64,000 nucleotides of DNA. Origin: Rhizobium sp. BT03. Its GTDB lineage: Bacteria > Pseudomonadota > Alphaproteobacteria > Rhizobiales > Rhizobiaceae. Shown here in pieces: positions 52,071-61,023 of the stretch (the first letter of the stretch is position 1; every line of letters begins with the position of its first letter). A program made the translations under genes and the position numbers. A model generated the notes under the pieces. The model had not been told where the DNA came from. It did no database searches and saw nothing but the letters and a program-made list of their open reading frames with translations. The stretch lies in contig NZ_CP125642.1 of the NCBI RefSeq assembly GCF_030053155.1, positions 124,001 to 188,000 of the forward strand, in the 5' to 3' direction.

Positions 52071-53081
52071 TCAAAAGGCTGCCGTCTGCCGAGGTGGGAC
52101 GAGCTCCGATTTTCGCCTGCGGGTTTCCCGAGGACTTTCCCCGTAAACCGACCCGTACAGTACAGAAAAGCGGCCGGCGTGGACGAATCCCCATTTCAGA
52201 CAGATATCCCTGATGCTCTGCAGGTTCGACCGATCCAGCAGGTCTTTTCTGGCTGCGCGTAACCTTAGAGTTCTCAAGTAGCTGCCCGGTGTCGCCCCTT
52301 TGAAAGTCCGGAAGCCGGTTTCCAAGGCGCGAACCGAGACGTTGGCGGATTGAGCGATCATCGCGATCGTGATCGGCTCGGCAATATTGGCGTGCATGAA
52401 ATCGATAGCCCGGCGAATGTGCCGGGGAGCGGGTGTAAATGCTGCCTGCTCCAGACGCTGAGAGTAGCGATGCGGCACCGATCTGATCAGCAATTCGGCG
52501 AGCGCCTGGGGGAGGTTGGTCATCGCTATCGGCGACTGCAGCAAGATGCCGTCTCCGAGTATGCCGGAGATCATCGTCTCGACGAGGTTCTTGACGAGAT
52601 GTCCTGAGGGAGTTGATCCATCTACGACGGGTGACAGGTCCAGCGATCCGACAAGCGGGGCTTCGAACAACTGCCCGAAGGTCCGGCGAATCTGCTCCCA
52701 ATCGAGAAAGAGTTTTTGCGATCGATGCAGCGCTCCCCGCACGAGGAAGTGATCCGCCTCGTGGCTTTGGCCAAGCAGGATCTGGCCCGGCGACGCTGTG
52801 GTCGTGATCTGCCGTCGCGTCATGCCGGAGAAACCCTCGCGCGGCACGTGAATGGTGAGCCATTCCGGCGTCTCTGCGGTGGCCGAAAGGTTCCACTCTC
52901 CATTGCATGCGAGATCGGCAACCGTCACCGCACCGTGTGTCCGTGCATCCGCCGACCAACGAAAGCCTTTCGCGCTATGAACCGGCGATGCGTCGAAGTG
53001 GGCAGGCCCGAGGAATGTCTCCAACATTCCGTTGAAGTCTGCGCCGGCCCATCGTGGAGTGCGTGCGGCGTTATTGATCAT
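52071..53081 (-). CDS. AraC-family regulator with AraC-binding-like N-terminal domain
   Basis: 336 residues. The C-terminal double HTH is around 230-325 (EPITIAMIAQSANVSVRALE and the second helix set IRDICLKWGFVHAGRFSVLY), and the N-terminal about 170 residues fit the AraC_binding_2 effector domain (VHVPREGF-like strand, QILLGQSHEADHF). ATG 53081 is chosen because the longer frame (from 53207) would overlap the TetR gene upstream. It follows that TetR gene on the same strand. Ligand unknown. Confidence 0.82.
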   Translation of the reverse strand: MINNAARTPRWAGADFNGMLETFLGPAHFDASPVHSAKGFRWSADARTHGAVTVADLACNGEWNLSATAETPEWLTIHVPREGFSGMTRRQITTTASPGQILLGQSHEADHFLVRGALHRSQKLFLDWEQIRRTFGQLFEAPLVGSLDLSPVVDGSTPSGHLVKNLVETMISGILGDGILLQSPIAMTNLPQALAELLIRSVPHRYSQRLEQAAFTPAPRHIRRAIDFMHANIAEPITIAMIAQSANVSVRALETGFRTFKGATPGSYLRTLRLRAARKDLLDRSNLQSIRDICLKWGFVHAGRFSVLYGSVYGESPRETRRRKSELVPPRQTAAF

Positions 53082-53166
53082 GAGAGCCTGTGGATTCGCG
53101 GGTGGAGCGGTGAGGCTATTCGCCTGCGCTGATCGTTTTCGGCAATGACGGTGCAGAGCCGGGATC

Positions 53167-53754
53167 TTATTCCTCCGCTGTGTCGCCCGCGATACGCTTG
53201 ACGGCATCGGCCGCGGTTTCGAGCAGTCGCTCCGACATGCCCTGATCGGTCATGATGCGAGAGATGGTGACCGCGCCCACCATGAGGGACAGGACGACCA
53301 TGGCTTTGTCATAGGGTTTCGCGCCGTCCGATGCCGGGATCAATTCGTCGAGAATCTGAAGATGCGCCTCGATGCCATTTTGGAACGGAAGTCGCACCTC
53401 TTCACTCTGGCGTGCCGCATCGGAGCCGAGTGCGGCCAAGGGGCAGCCATCACCTTTCTCTTCCTGGTGCCCGGTCGACAGATACATGCCGACAACCGCT
53501 TCAAGCGGTTCGGCGCTTCCGGCGGCAACCCTCGACCATCTGCGGACGGCACTTTCCATCGCCCGCCCGGACGCCAGCGCCACGAGATCATCCTTCGATT
53601 CGAACTGTTTGTAGAACCCGCCTTGGGTCAGGCCGGCTCCTTTCATCAGATCCTTCAGCCCGATGCCGTCGAAGCCATGCTCCCGGAAAAGCCGGCTTGC
53701 GACATTGATTACCGTCTCACGATTGGCCTCGGCCTGAGCGCGACTGACTCTCAT
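53167..53754 (-). CDS. TetR-family regulator of the adjacent RND pump
   Basis: 195 residues. The N-terminal HTH (about 10-55: INVASRLFREHGFDGIGLKD and GLTQGGFYKQFESKDDLV) and an all-helical ligand domain with the TetR_C pattern CPLAALGSDAARQ are present. ATG 53754 has GGAG seven bases upstream. It is divergent from the RND adaptor gene over a 98-base region with a TTAGAT-N4-ATCTAA dyad, so it probably represses the pump and itself. Confidence 0.9.
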   Translation of the reverse strand: MRVSRAQAEANRETVINVASRLFREHGFDGIGLKDLMKGAGLTQGGFYKQFESKDDLVALASGRAMESAVRRWSRVAAGSAEPLEAVVGMYLSTGHQEEKGDGCPLAALGSDAARQSEEVRLPFQNGIEAHLQILDELIPASDGAKPYDKAMVVLSLMVGAVTISRIMTDQGMSERLLETAADAVKRIAGDTAEE

Positions 53755-53801
53755 TGCGATCTCCAATTAGATTTCATTTGACATCTATAGCAGTTTTAGA
53801 G

Positions 53802-53817
53802 TTAGATCGCAATCTAA
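53802..53817. promoter_or_regulatory. Candidate TetR operator between the regulator and the efflux operon
   Basis: TTAGAT (53802-53807) and ATCTAA (53812-53817) form a dyad with a 4-base centre CGCA. A related half-site ATTAGATTT lies at 53766-53774. The region must contain both divergent promoters. Dimeric TetR proteins bind such dyads. Confidence 0.55.
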
Positions 53818-53852
53818 TTTAATCGCTGCGCCCGTCAAGAAGGCTTACTGAC

Positions 53853-54968
53853 ATGAACCGCAAAATCCTCCTCGCCTCGTTCGGCCTGCTGGCAGCTGCC
53901 GGCGCCACGGCATATTTCTTTGTCGGGGTGTCCTCGCAAGGAAGCGCGCAAGCCGCCGATCCCCGCACCGCACCGCCATTCGTCAAACTGGTGGAAGCAA
54001 CGACGCCGGAGACAGCCGAGCGCAGCTTCACCGGCACCATCGCCGCGCGGGTGCAGAGCAATCTTGGTTTTCGGGTACCGGGCAAGATCGTCCAGCGTTA
54101 TGTGGACGTCGGCGTGCAGGTCAAGGCCGGTCAGCCCCTGATGCGCATCGACGAGACCGATCTGCGTCTCGCACAGACGGCGAAACGAAACGCTGTCACT
54201 GCAGCCGAGGCCGTTCTGACGCAAGCGCAGGCAGACGAGAGACGTTATGCCGCTTTGGTGAAAAACGGATTGGCCGCGACGCCGCAGCGCTACGAGCAGG
54301 CAAAGGCAGCGCTCGACACCGCCACCGCGCAGCTTGCCGCGGCCGAAGCGGACGCCAAGGTCGCGGAAAACGAGACCGCCTATTCCGTCCTGGTTGCCGA
54401 TACTGATGGAACGGTCGTCGAAACGCTGGGCGAGCCGGGACAGGTCGTGACGGCGGGACAAACCGTGGTCCGGCTCGCACAGGCCGGTCCGCGTGAAGCG
54501 CTGGTCTGGCTTCCGGAATTCCTCAGGCCTGAGATCGGCGACATCGCCGATGCCAGTGTCTACGGGAGCGAAAGCCGGCAGGACAAGGCGCGGCTTCGGC
54601 AGATCTCCGACGCAGCCGATCCGCAAACCCGCACCTATGAGGCGCGCTGGGTTCTGGACGGCGCCGCAGCGTCGGCGCCGCTGGGTGCGACAGTGACGAT
54701 CAGGATCGCCAGCAGCAGCGGCCAATCGCATGCCGCGGTGCCGGTCGGCGCCTTATTGGACGATGGCAGTCGCACCGGCGTCTGGGTCTTCGATCAGACA
54801 TCGTCGACCGTCCACTTCCGGCAGGTGAAAATCGAACAGATGGGTGAGGAGATCGCGGTGGTTTCCAGCGTCAATGCAGGCGAGCCGGTCGTCGCTCTCG
54901 GCGCCCATCTGCTGCAGGACGGCGCCAGCGTGCGCACCAAGGTGGAACAGGCAGAGGCGGCAAACTGA
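53853..54968 (+). CDS. RND efflux periplasmic adaptor (HlyD/AcrA type)
   Basis: 371 residues. An N-terminal hydrophobic anchor or signal (ILLASFGLLAAAGATAYFFVG) is followed by the lipoyl half-motif VDVGVQVKAGQPLMRIDETD, an alpha-hairpin (about 100-165), the second lipoyl half (VADTDGTVVETLGEPGQVV), and beta-barrel and membrane-proximal domains. It links the inner-membrane pump to an outer-membrane channel, which is not encoded here. Its TGA overlaps the pump's ATG by one base. Confidence 0.92.
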   Translation: MNRKILLASFGLLAAAGATAYFFVGVSSQGSAQAADPRTAPPFVKLVEATTPETAERSFTGTIAARVQSNLGFRVPGKIVQRYVDVGVQVKAGQPLMRIDETDLRLAQTAKRNAVTAAEAVLTQAQADERRYAALVKNGLAATPQRYEQAKAALDTATAQLAAAEADAKVAENETAYSVLVADTDGTVVETLGEPGQVVTAGQTVVRLAQAGPREALVWLPEFLRPEIGDIADASVYGSESRQDKARLRQISDAADPQTRTYEARWVLDGAAASAPLGATVTIRIASSSGQSHAAVPVGALLDDGSRTGVWVFDQTSSTVHFRQVKIEQMGEEIAVVSSVNAGEPVVALGAHLLQDGASVRTKVEQAEAAN

Positions 54969-57900
54969 TGAATTTCAATCTATCTGCGCTCGCCGTTCGC
55001 GAGCGGGCCGTCACGCTGTTCTTCATCGTACTGCTCGCCGCCGCCGGCGCCTATGCCTTCGTCAAGCTCGGGCGCGCCGAAGACCCCTCCTTCACCATCA
55101 AGACCCTGACCGTGACAGCCGTGTGGCCGGGCGCGACAGCGCGCGAAATGCAGGATCTGGTCGCCGAGCCGCTCGAAAAGCGCCTCCAGGAACTCACCTG
55201 GTACGATCGTGTCGAGACGACAACGCGGCCCGGCTACGCCTTTTTGACCGTCACCTTGAAGGACAGTACGCCGGCCACTGAAGTCGAGGAGGAATTCTAT
55301 CAGGCGCGAAAGAAGCTCGGAGACGAGGCCCGCAACCTGCCGAGGGGCGTGCTCGGTCCCTTTGTCAACGACGAGTATTCCGATGTCAGCTTCGGGCTTT
55401 ATGCGCTGAAGGCCAAGGGCATGCCGATGCGCGAGCTCGTGCGCCAGGCCGAGGTGATCCGCCAGGATCTCCTGCATGTGCCTGGAGTCAAGAAGATCAA
55501 CATTCTCGGAGAGCGGCCCGAACAGATCTTCGTCGAGTTCTCCTATGCCAAGCTCGCCACCCTCGGCATTTCGGCACAGGACATCGCGGCCGCCTTGCAG
55601 CGGCAAAACACCGTGACGCCGGCCGGATCGATCGATACGCGAGGCCCCCAGGTGTTCATTCGCTTCGACGGCGCCTATGACAGTATCCAGGCGATATCAG
55701 ACACGCCGGTCGCTGCGGCCGGACGCACCTTGAAGCTCTCGGATTTTGCCGACGTGCGGCGCGGTTATCAAGATCCCGCCACCTATCTCATTCGCCATGA
55801 CGGCGAGCCCGCCATCATGCTGGCGGCGGTGATGCAACAGGGCTGGAACGGTCTAGACCTCGGCAAGGCGCTGGAGGAAAGATCCGCCGCCATTGCAAAG
55901 ACCCTGCCGCTCGGCATGACGCTCGCCAAGGTCAGCGACCAGGCCGTCAACATCGACGAGGCCGTCGGCGAGTTCATGCTGAAATTCGCCATGGCGCTCG
56001 GTGTCGTACTGTTCGTCAGCCTTGTCAGCCTCGGCTGGCGTGTCGGGATCGTCGTCGCTCTGGCCGTTCCGCTGACCCTTGCCGTCGTCTTCCTCATCAT
56101 GCTGGAAACCGGCCGGTTCTTCGATCGCATCACCCTTGGTGCGCTCATCCTGGCGCTCGGCCTCCTGGTCGACGACGCCATCATCGCCATCGAGGTGATG
56201 GTGGTGAAGATGGAAGAGGGGATGGATCGCATCAAGGCGGCCGCCTATGCCTGGAGCCATACCGCGGCCCCGATGCTGTCGGGCACGCTGGTGACGATCA
56301 TCGGGCTGATGCCGGTCGGCTTTGCCCGGTCGACCGCCGGCGAATATGCCGGTAACATCTTCTGGGTCGTGGGCTTTGCCCTGATCGTCTCCTGGATCGT
56401 CGCGGTGATCTTCACCCCCTATCTCGGCGTCAAGATGCTGCCGGCGATCAAGCCGGTCGAAGGTGGCCATCACGCCATCTACAACACCCCGAATTACCAG
56501 CGCCTGCGGCGGCTGATCGAGTTCACCGTGCGCCACAAGTTCCTCATCTGTGCGGTGGTCGTCATCGCCATGGGGGCCTCCGTCGTTGGAATGGGCTCGG
56601 TGAAAAAGCAATTCTTCCCGACGTCGGACCGTCCCGAAGTTCTCGTCGAAGTCCGCATGCCCGAAGGCACCAGCATCGAGACGACGACGGCAACGGTTGA
56701 AAAGCTCGAAGACTGGCTGCAGAAGCAGCCGGAGGCAAAGACCGTCACCAGCTATGTCGGCCAGGGCGCTCCCCGCTTCTTCTTTGCCATGGCGCCGGAA
56801 TTGCCGGACCCGTCTTTCGCCAAGATCGTCGTGCTGACCCCCGACGCTCACACACGCGAGGACTTGAAGCTTCGCCTGCGCGCCGCCGTTTCGGACGGGC
56901 TCGCCCCCGAAGCCTATGTCCGCGTCACCCAGCTCGTCTTCGGTCCCTACACGCCGTTTCCGGTCGAATTCCGGATCACCGGCCCTGATCCGCAGCAACT
57001 GTACCAGATATCCGAGAAAGCCCTCGACATCATGAAGAGCGTGCCGGATGTGCGCCAGGCAAACCGCGATTGGGGCAACCGCACGCCGGTGTTGCGCTTC
57101 GTTCCCGACCAGGATCGGCTGAACCTGATCGGCCTGTCGCCGGCCGAGGCAGGCCAGCAGATGCAATTGCTGCTGAGCGGAATTCCGATCACCGAGGTTC
57201 GCGAAAATATCCGCAGCGTGCCTGTCGTTGCCCGCAGTGCCGGCGAAAACCGGCTTGACCCGTCACGATTGGCAGACTTCTCGCTGATGAGCCGGGATGG
57301 GCGGCAGGTTCCGCTCGATCAGATCGGCCACTCGGAAATCCGGTTTGAAGAGCCGATCCTGAAACGGCGCGACCGTATGCCTGTCATCACCATTCGTTCC
57401 GATATCAACGAGGCGTCGCAGCCGCCTGAAGTATCTGAGCAGATTCTGAAGGCGCTTCAGCCGCTGATCGCCTCGCTTCCTGTCGGATATCGGATCGAGA
57501 TGGGCGGAAACATCGAGGAATCACTCAAGGCCAATAACGCCCTGGTGAAAATCTTCCCGGTGATGATTGCCGCCATGCTGATCGTGATCGTGCTGCAGGT
57601 CCGCAGCCTGTCGACGATGACCATGGTCATGCTGACCGGGCCGCTCGGTCTTGCCGGGGCGGTTCCCGTCCTGCTGCTCTTCGACAAGCCCTTCGGCTTC
57701 AATGCCATTCTCGGATTGATCGGGCTGGCGGGAATTCTGATGCGCAACACCCTGATCCTGACGGAACAGATCAAGGAGAACAAGGCAGCCGGTCTCGACG
57801 ATTATCACGCCGTCATCGAAGCGACGGTGCAGCGGACGCGTCCTGTCATCCTGACAGCCCTTGCCGCCGTGCTTGCCTTCATACCTCTCACGCACTCGGT

Positions 57901-58096
57901 GTTCTGGGGATCGATGGCCTACACGCTGATCGGTGGCACGGCGGTCGGCACGGTGATGATCCTGCTCTTCCTTCCCGCTCTCTACGCCAGCTGGTTCCGC
58001 ATCAAGCCGACGAAAAATGAAAACCATGAAAATTCACCGAAGGAGGTGGAGTTACCGAAGGAGGTGGAATTACCAACGGCATTGGCTGCCGAGTGA
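54968..58096 (+). CDS. RND-family efflux permease
   Basis: 1042 residues, with 12 membrane spans and two large periplasmic loops. The proton-relay Asp pair is in LALGLLVDDAIIAIEVMV (about residue 400) and the N-terminus (RERAVTLFFIVLLAAAGAYAF) is the first span. It is a proton-driven exporter of the AcrB/MexF-like group; substrate unknown. The C-terminal tail is unusual: 18 bases are tandemly duplicated (58036-58071), giving PKEVEL twice. The stop overlaps the next TetR gene. Confidence 0.92.
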   Translation: MNFNLSALAVRERAVTLFFIVLLAAAGAYAFVKLGRAEDPSFTIKTLTVTAVWPGATAREMQDLVAEPLEKRLQELTWYDRVETTTRPGYAFLTVTLKDSTPATEVEEEFYQARKKLGDEARNLPRGVLGPFVNDEYSDVSFGLYALKAKGMPMRELVRQAEVIRQDLLHVPGVKKINILGERPEQIFVEFSYAKLATLGISAQDIAAALQRQNTVTPAGSIDTRGPQVFIRFDGAYDSIQAISDTPVAAAGRTLKLSDFADVRRGYQDPATYLIRHDGEPAIMLAAVMQQGWNGLDLGKALEERSAAIAKTLPLGMTLAKVSDQAVNIDEAVGEFMLKFAMALGVVLFVSLVSLGWRVGIVVALAVPLTLAVVFLIMLETGRFFDRITLGALILALGLLVDDAIIAIEVMVVKMEEGMDRIKAAAYAWSHTAAPMLSGTLVTIIGLMPVGFARSTAGEYAGNIFWVVGFALIVSWIVAVIFTPYLGVKMLPAIKPVEGGHHAIYNTPNYQRLRRLIEFTVRHKFLICAVVVIAMGASVVGMGSVKKQFFPTSDRPEVLVEVRMPEGTSIETTTATVEKLEDWLQKQPEAKTVTSYVGQGAPRFFFAMAPELPDPSFAKIVVLTPDAHTREDLKLRLRAAVSDGLAPEAYVRVTQLVFGPYTPFPVEFRITGPDPQQLYQISEKALDIMKSVPDVRQANRDWGNRTPVLRFVPDQDRLNLIGLSPAEAGQQMQLLLSGIPITEVRENIRSVPVVARSAGENRLDPSRLADFSLMSRDGRQVPLDQIGHSEIRFEEPILKRRDRMPVITIRSDINEASQPPEVSEQILKALQPLIASLPVGYRIEMGGNIEESLKANNALVKIFPVMIAAMLIVIVLQVRSLSTMTMVMLTGPLGLAGAVPVLLLFDKPFGFNAILGLIGLAGILMRNTLILTEQIKENKAAGLDDYHAVIEATVQRTRPVILTALAAVLAFIPLTHSVFWGSMAYTLIGGTAVGTVMILLFLPALYASWFRIKPTKNENHENSPKEVELPKEVELPTALAAE
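58036..58071 (+). repeat. Two tandem 18-base units at the 3' end of the RND permease gene
   Basis: ACCGAAGGAGGTGGAGTT is followed directly by the same 18 bases with one change (G to A). Each unit contains AAGGAGGTGG, a near-perfect SD sequence, but the units are 28-55 bases before the next start, too far for direct use. Each encodes six residues of the tail. Confidence 0.85.
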
Positions 58097-58755
58097 TGTT
58101 CTCCGAGGCGGCGATGACTTTTGGGGATCCGACAGCAACTGACCTGGAGCAGTCGCGGACGCGAATTCTCGAGGTGGCGGAAAGGTATTTTCGGCGGATC
58201 GGCTATCACAAGACGTCGGTCGCCGACATCGCCGCCGAACTCGGCATGAGCCGGGCCAATATCTATCGCTTCTTTCCCTCGAGGACGGCGATCAACAGTT
58301 CTGTCTGCGGACTTGTGGTCAAAGAGGTTGCTGAAATCGCTTTGGCGATTGCCCGATCGAATGCGCCGGCGAGCAAAAAGCTGGCGGATCTTTTGACCGC
58401 CATCCACCGGCACAGCACGAGAAGGCTGGTGGAGGACAGGCCCATGCACGAGCTGCTCGTCGCCGCCATGGATGGAAGTTGGTCAACGATCAACGCGCAT
58501 AATGAGCAGATCCTGGCAATCCTCAAAGCCCTTGTCCGCGAGGGTCTGCAGACAGGAGAGTTCAACGTCGAAGACGTTGACGAAGCCGCGCGCGGCATCA
58601 TTACCGCCTTCCTGCCGTTCTTCCATCCGGTTCTGGTCGAGCAGCGGGTTCAGGAGGGTGATGCCGCCGCAGTCAGCCTCCACGCCCAAATCCGCTTCAT
58701 CATGAAAGCGCTCGGCACATCAGAGCGCGTCCTGCCTGAAGGGATAAGCGCTTAA
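58096..58755 (+). CDS. TetR-family regulator downstream of the RND pump
   Basis: 219 residues. The HTH is around residues 25-70 (ILEVAERYFRRIGYHKTSVA, LGMSRANIYRFFPSRTAINS), and the C-terminal helical domain resembles the TetR_C_7/YbiH-type group. ATG 58096 overlaps the pump's stop (TGATG), with GTG 58093 an alternative; the coupling means it is made with the pump. The locus thus has one regulator at each end. Confidence 0.88.
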   Translation: MFSEAAMTFGDPTATDLEQSRTRILEVAERYFRRIGYHKTSVADIAAELGMSRANIYRFFPSRTAINSSVCGLVVKEVAEIALAIARSNAPASKKLADLLTAIHRHSTRRLVEDRPMHELLVAAMDGSWSTINAHNEQILAILKALVREGLQTGEFNVEDVDEAARGIITAFLPFFHPVLVEQRVQEGDAAAVSLHAQIRFIMKALGTSERVLPEGISA

Positions 58756-58783
58756 TCTAGCGCTGCCGACTCTCCGAAAAAGC

Positions 58784-59779
58784 TCAAGCGGATAATCTAG
58801 GCACGAGGCGGCCCGCCAATATGGCCGTTTCGGCCGCGCGCTTTCCAGTGATCATTTCGACCGTCATGTTGATCATCTCTTCGGCGGGCTGTTCGTAGGA
58901 GGTGAGGCCATACGCGTGAGCGGCTCCCAGTTCAATATTGTCGAAGCCGACCACCGCCAGATCCCGGGGAACGCGAAGGCCGAACTCGCTTCGAGTGACA
59001 TCCATCGCTCCGAGCGCCAGAATATCGTTTTCGCACATCAGCACATCGATACGTGAAGCGGGCGACGTGGCGCTCAGATAGGCTCGAACCGCCTCGGCCC
59101 CGGCTTCGGCGCTATATTTTCGTGCGGTCAGCTCAACAACGCTTTCGACTCCCTTCCTATGCCAGAAATTTAAATAGTGCTGCCGCCGGCCGAGCGCGGT
59201 CGACAGCGTCTTCGCCCCCGTCATGAAGCCGGGGCGGCGATATCCCTTGTCGAACAGGTAGTCTACGATTTCGCCAAGGGCGAGTTCGGCATCGCAGGCG
59301 ATGGCAGGAACGCCAGGAATTTGGCTGTCTCTCGCAAGAACAAACATTGGCGGCAAACCGGGATGAAGCCGTCGGTCGCTCAGTGTCTCCTCGCGAAAGG
59401 CTGTACCGAACAGAATGACGGCGTCGAATTGTCTCTGGTCGGCGTTTATCAGCGCGTGAACGTGGTCGAAATGATGATTGATGTTGACCAGCACGGCCAG
59501 CAGACCCTCTGCCTGCAAACGTTTCGTCAACCTCTCCAGAACTGGAAGCTTATGCGGATTCGCGAAATCGTCGACAAATACGGCGACCTGATGCGTCGTG
59601 TTCGTTGCAAGGCTGCGGGCAAGCAGGTTGGGTGAGTAATTCAGAGCCTCTGCCGCCTGAAGCACCTTCTGTCGGCTGGCATCTGTAATGGACGCCCCTG
59701 GAGTGAAGGCGCGGATGACCGTCCATTTCGATACGCCGGCGGCTTCCGCCACCTCTTTTGCTGTCGCCCGCTTGCGCAT
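58784..59779 (-). CDS. LacI-family transcriptional regulator
   Basis: 331 residues. The LacI HTH and hinge are at about 1-60 (ATAKEVAEAAGVSKWTVIRAF, NYSPNLLARSL), followed by the periplasmic-binding-like effector domain (VAVFVDDFANPHKLPVLERL onward). ATG 59779 has GAGGAGG upstream; an in-frame start at 59911 would run into the promoter region. It is divergent from a CUT2 sugar importer and most likely represses it, with a palindrome at 59796-59811 as candidate operator. Confidence 0.9.
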   Translation of the reverse strand: MRKRATAKEVAEAAGVSKWTVIRAFTPGASITDASRQKVLQAAEALNYSPNLLARSLATNTTHQVAVFVDDFANPHKLPVLERLTKRLQAEGLLAVLVNINHHFDHVHALINADQRQFDAVILFGTAFREETLSDRRLHPGLPPMFVLARDSQIPGVPAIACDAELALGEIVDYLFDKGYRRPGFMTGAKTLSTALGRRQHYLNFWHRKGVESVVELTARKYSAEAGAEAVRAYLSATSPASRIDVLMCENDILALGAMDVTRSEFGLRVPRDLAVVGFDNIELGAAHAYGLTSYEQPAEEMINMTVEMITGKRAAETAILAGRLVPRLSA

Positions 59780-59795
59780 TTGCCGCCTCCTCAAT

Positions 59796-59811
59796 TGGAA
59801 TGAATATTCCA
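59796..59811. promoter_or_regulatory. Candidate LacI-type operator
   Basis: TGGAAT (59796-59801) and ATTCCA (59806-59811) form a dyad around GAAT, 17 bases before the LacI ATG. A further TGGAATAGATCC follows at about 59826. It is suited to autoregulation and to control of the divergent importer. Confidence 0.55.
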
Positions 59812-59950
59812 CAAAAAAATAAAAATGGAATAGATCCTTGATTTTTGTCGAGGACAAAGTAATTTTGCCAAGCTTGCTACCGGGTGCAAAAGGAGTTGCA
59901 ACCGGTAGCATTGGGAAGATCCACCCGTTGGATCCTTTTGGGAGGGTAAA

Positions 59951-60898
59951 ATGAAATTTGGTCTGAAATCACTTGTCGCAGGCGCCGCCTTGACGGCCGC
60001 GATCATCGCGTCTTCAGCAGTTGCCAATGCCGCCGACATTCGCATCGTTGCCGTCACTCACGGTCAAGCCAACGATCCATTCTGGTCCGTCGTCAAGAAC
60101 GGCGTGAGCGCAGCGGCCAAGGACATGGGTGCCAGTGTCGAATATCGTGCGCCGGAAACTTTCGACATGGTGTCGATGGGGCAGCTTATCGATGCTGCCG
60201 TCAATCAGAAACCCGATGGGCTGATCGTCTCCATTCCGGACGCCTCGGCCCTTGGCCCTTCCATCAAGAAGGCCGTCGCCGCGGGGATCCCGGTCATCTC
60301 GATCAATTCCGGCTCCGATGTTTCGAAAGAGCTGGGCGCGCTTCTGCATGTCGGTCAGGACGAATATACCGCCGGCAAAGCCGCCGGCGCGAAGCTGCAG
60401 GAACTGGGCGGTAAGGAAGGCCTGTGCGTCAATCAGGAAGTCGGCAATGTTTCGCTCGATCTGCGTTGCAAGGGCTTTGCCGATGGTTTCGGCGGCAAGG
60501 TCACGGTGCTTCCTGTCAGCAACGATCCGGCCGATGTTCGGGCGAAGGTCAAGGCAGCGTTGAGTTCCAACTCAGCCGTCGATACCGTTATGGCGCTCGG
60601 CGCCAGCACAGCCGGTGAGCCGGCGTTGGCGGCTGTCGAAGATGTCGGTATGGCCGGGAAGATCAAGGTGGCAACATTCGACCTTTCGGCTGATTTTCTG
60701 AAGGCGGTGGCAGACGGCAAGGCCGCTTTCGCGATCGATCAGCAGCAATTCCTTCAGGGCTATCTGCCTGTCGTGTTTCTGGCCAATTACGCCAAATACG
60801 GGCTCATCCCGGGTGGCAACGTCCCTTCCGGTCCGAACCTGATCACCAAAGAAAAGGCCGCTCAGGTGGTCGATCTTTCTGCTAAGGGAATCCGCTGA
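59951..60898 (+). CDS. Sugar ABC transporter binding protein (ribose/fructose, CUT2 type)
   Basis: 315 residues. A signal peptide (about 1-28, ending VANA before ADIR) precedes a RbsB-like two-domain receptor: VTHGQANDPFWSVVKNGV and the ligand-contact region INSGSDVSKELGALLHVGQDE. TGGGAGGGTAAA before ATG 59951 is a strong ribosome-binding site. It is the first gene of a B-C-A ordered importer operon, like frcBCA of Sinorhizobium. Pentose, hexose or cyclitol ligand; the following isomerase and inositol-dehydrogenase-like genes favour a polyol (inference). Confidence 0.9.
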   Translation: MKFGLKSLVAGAALTAAIIASSAVANAADIRIVAVTHGQANDPFWSVVKNGVSAAAKDMGASVEYRAPETFDMVSMGQLIDAAVNQKPDGLIVSIPDASALGPSIKKAVAAGIPVISINSGSDVSKELGALLHVGQDEYTAGKAAGAKLQELGGKEGLCVNQEVGNVSLDLRCKGFADGFGGKVTVLPVSNDPADVRAKVKAALSSNSAVDTVMALGASTAGEPALAAVEDVGMAGKIKVATFDLSADFLKAVADGKAAFAIDQQQFLQGYLPVVFLANYAKYGLIPGGNVPSGPNLITKEKAAQVVDLSAKGIR

Positions 60899-60917
60899 AC
60901 GAGATTGCCGAAAGGCA

Positions 60918-60952
60918 TCCTCCCCGAAGTTCCTCCCTGTTGTCGGGGAGGA
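60918..60952 (+). promoter_or_regulatory. Intra-operon hairpin after the binding-protein gene
   Basis: TCCTCCCCGA (60918-60927) pairs perfectly with TCGGGGAGGA (60943-60952) around a 15-base loop, 20 bases after the stop. No T-run follows. It probably stabilises the binding-protein message relative to the permease part. Confidence 0.6.
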
Positions 60953-61023
60953 GCTTTGGTTCGATGGAACGCGCTGCAAGGCAGCGCAGATGAAGCGCCA
61001 AATTACATTCACAGGGAGGAATC

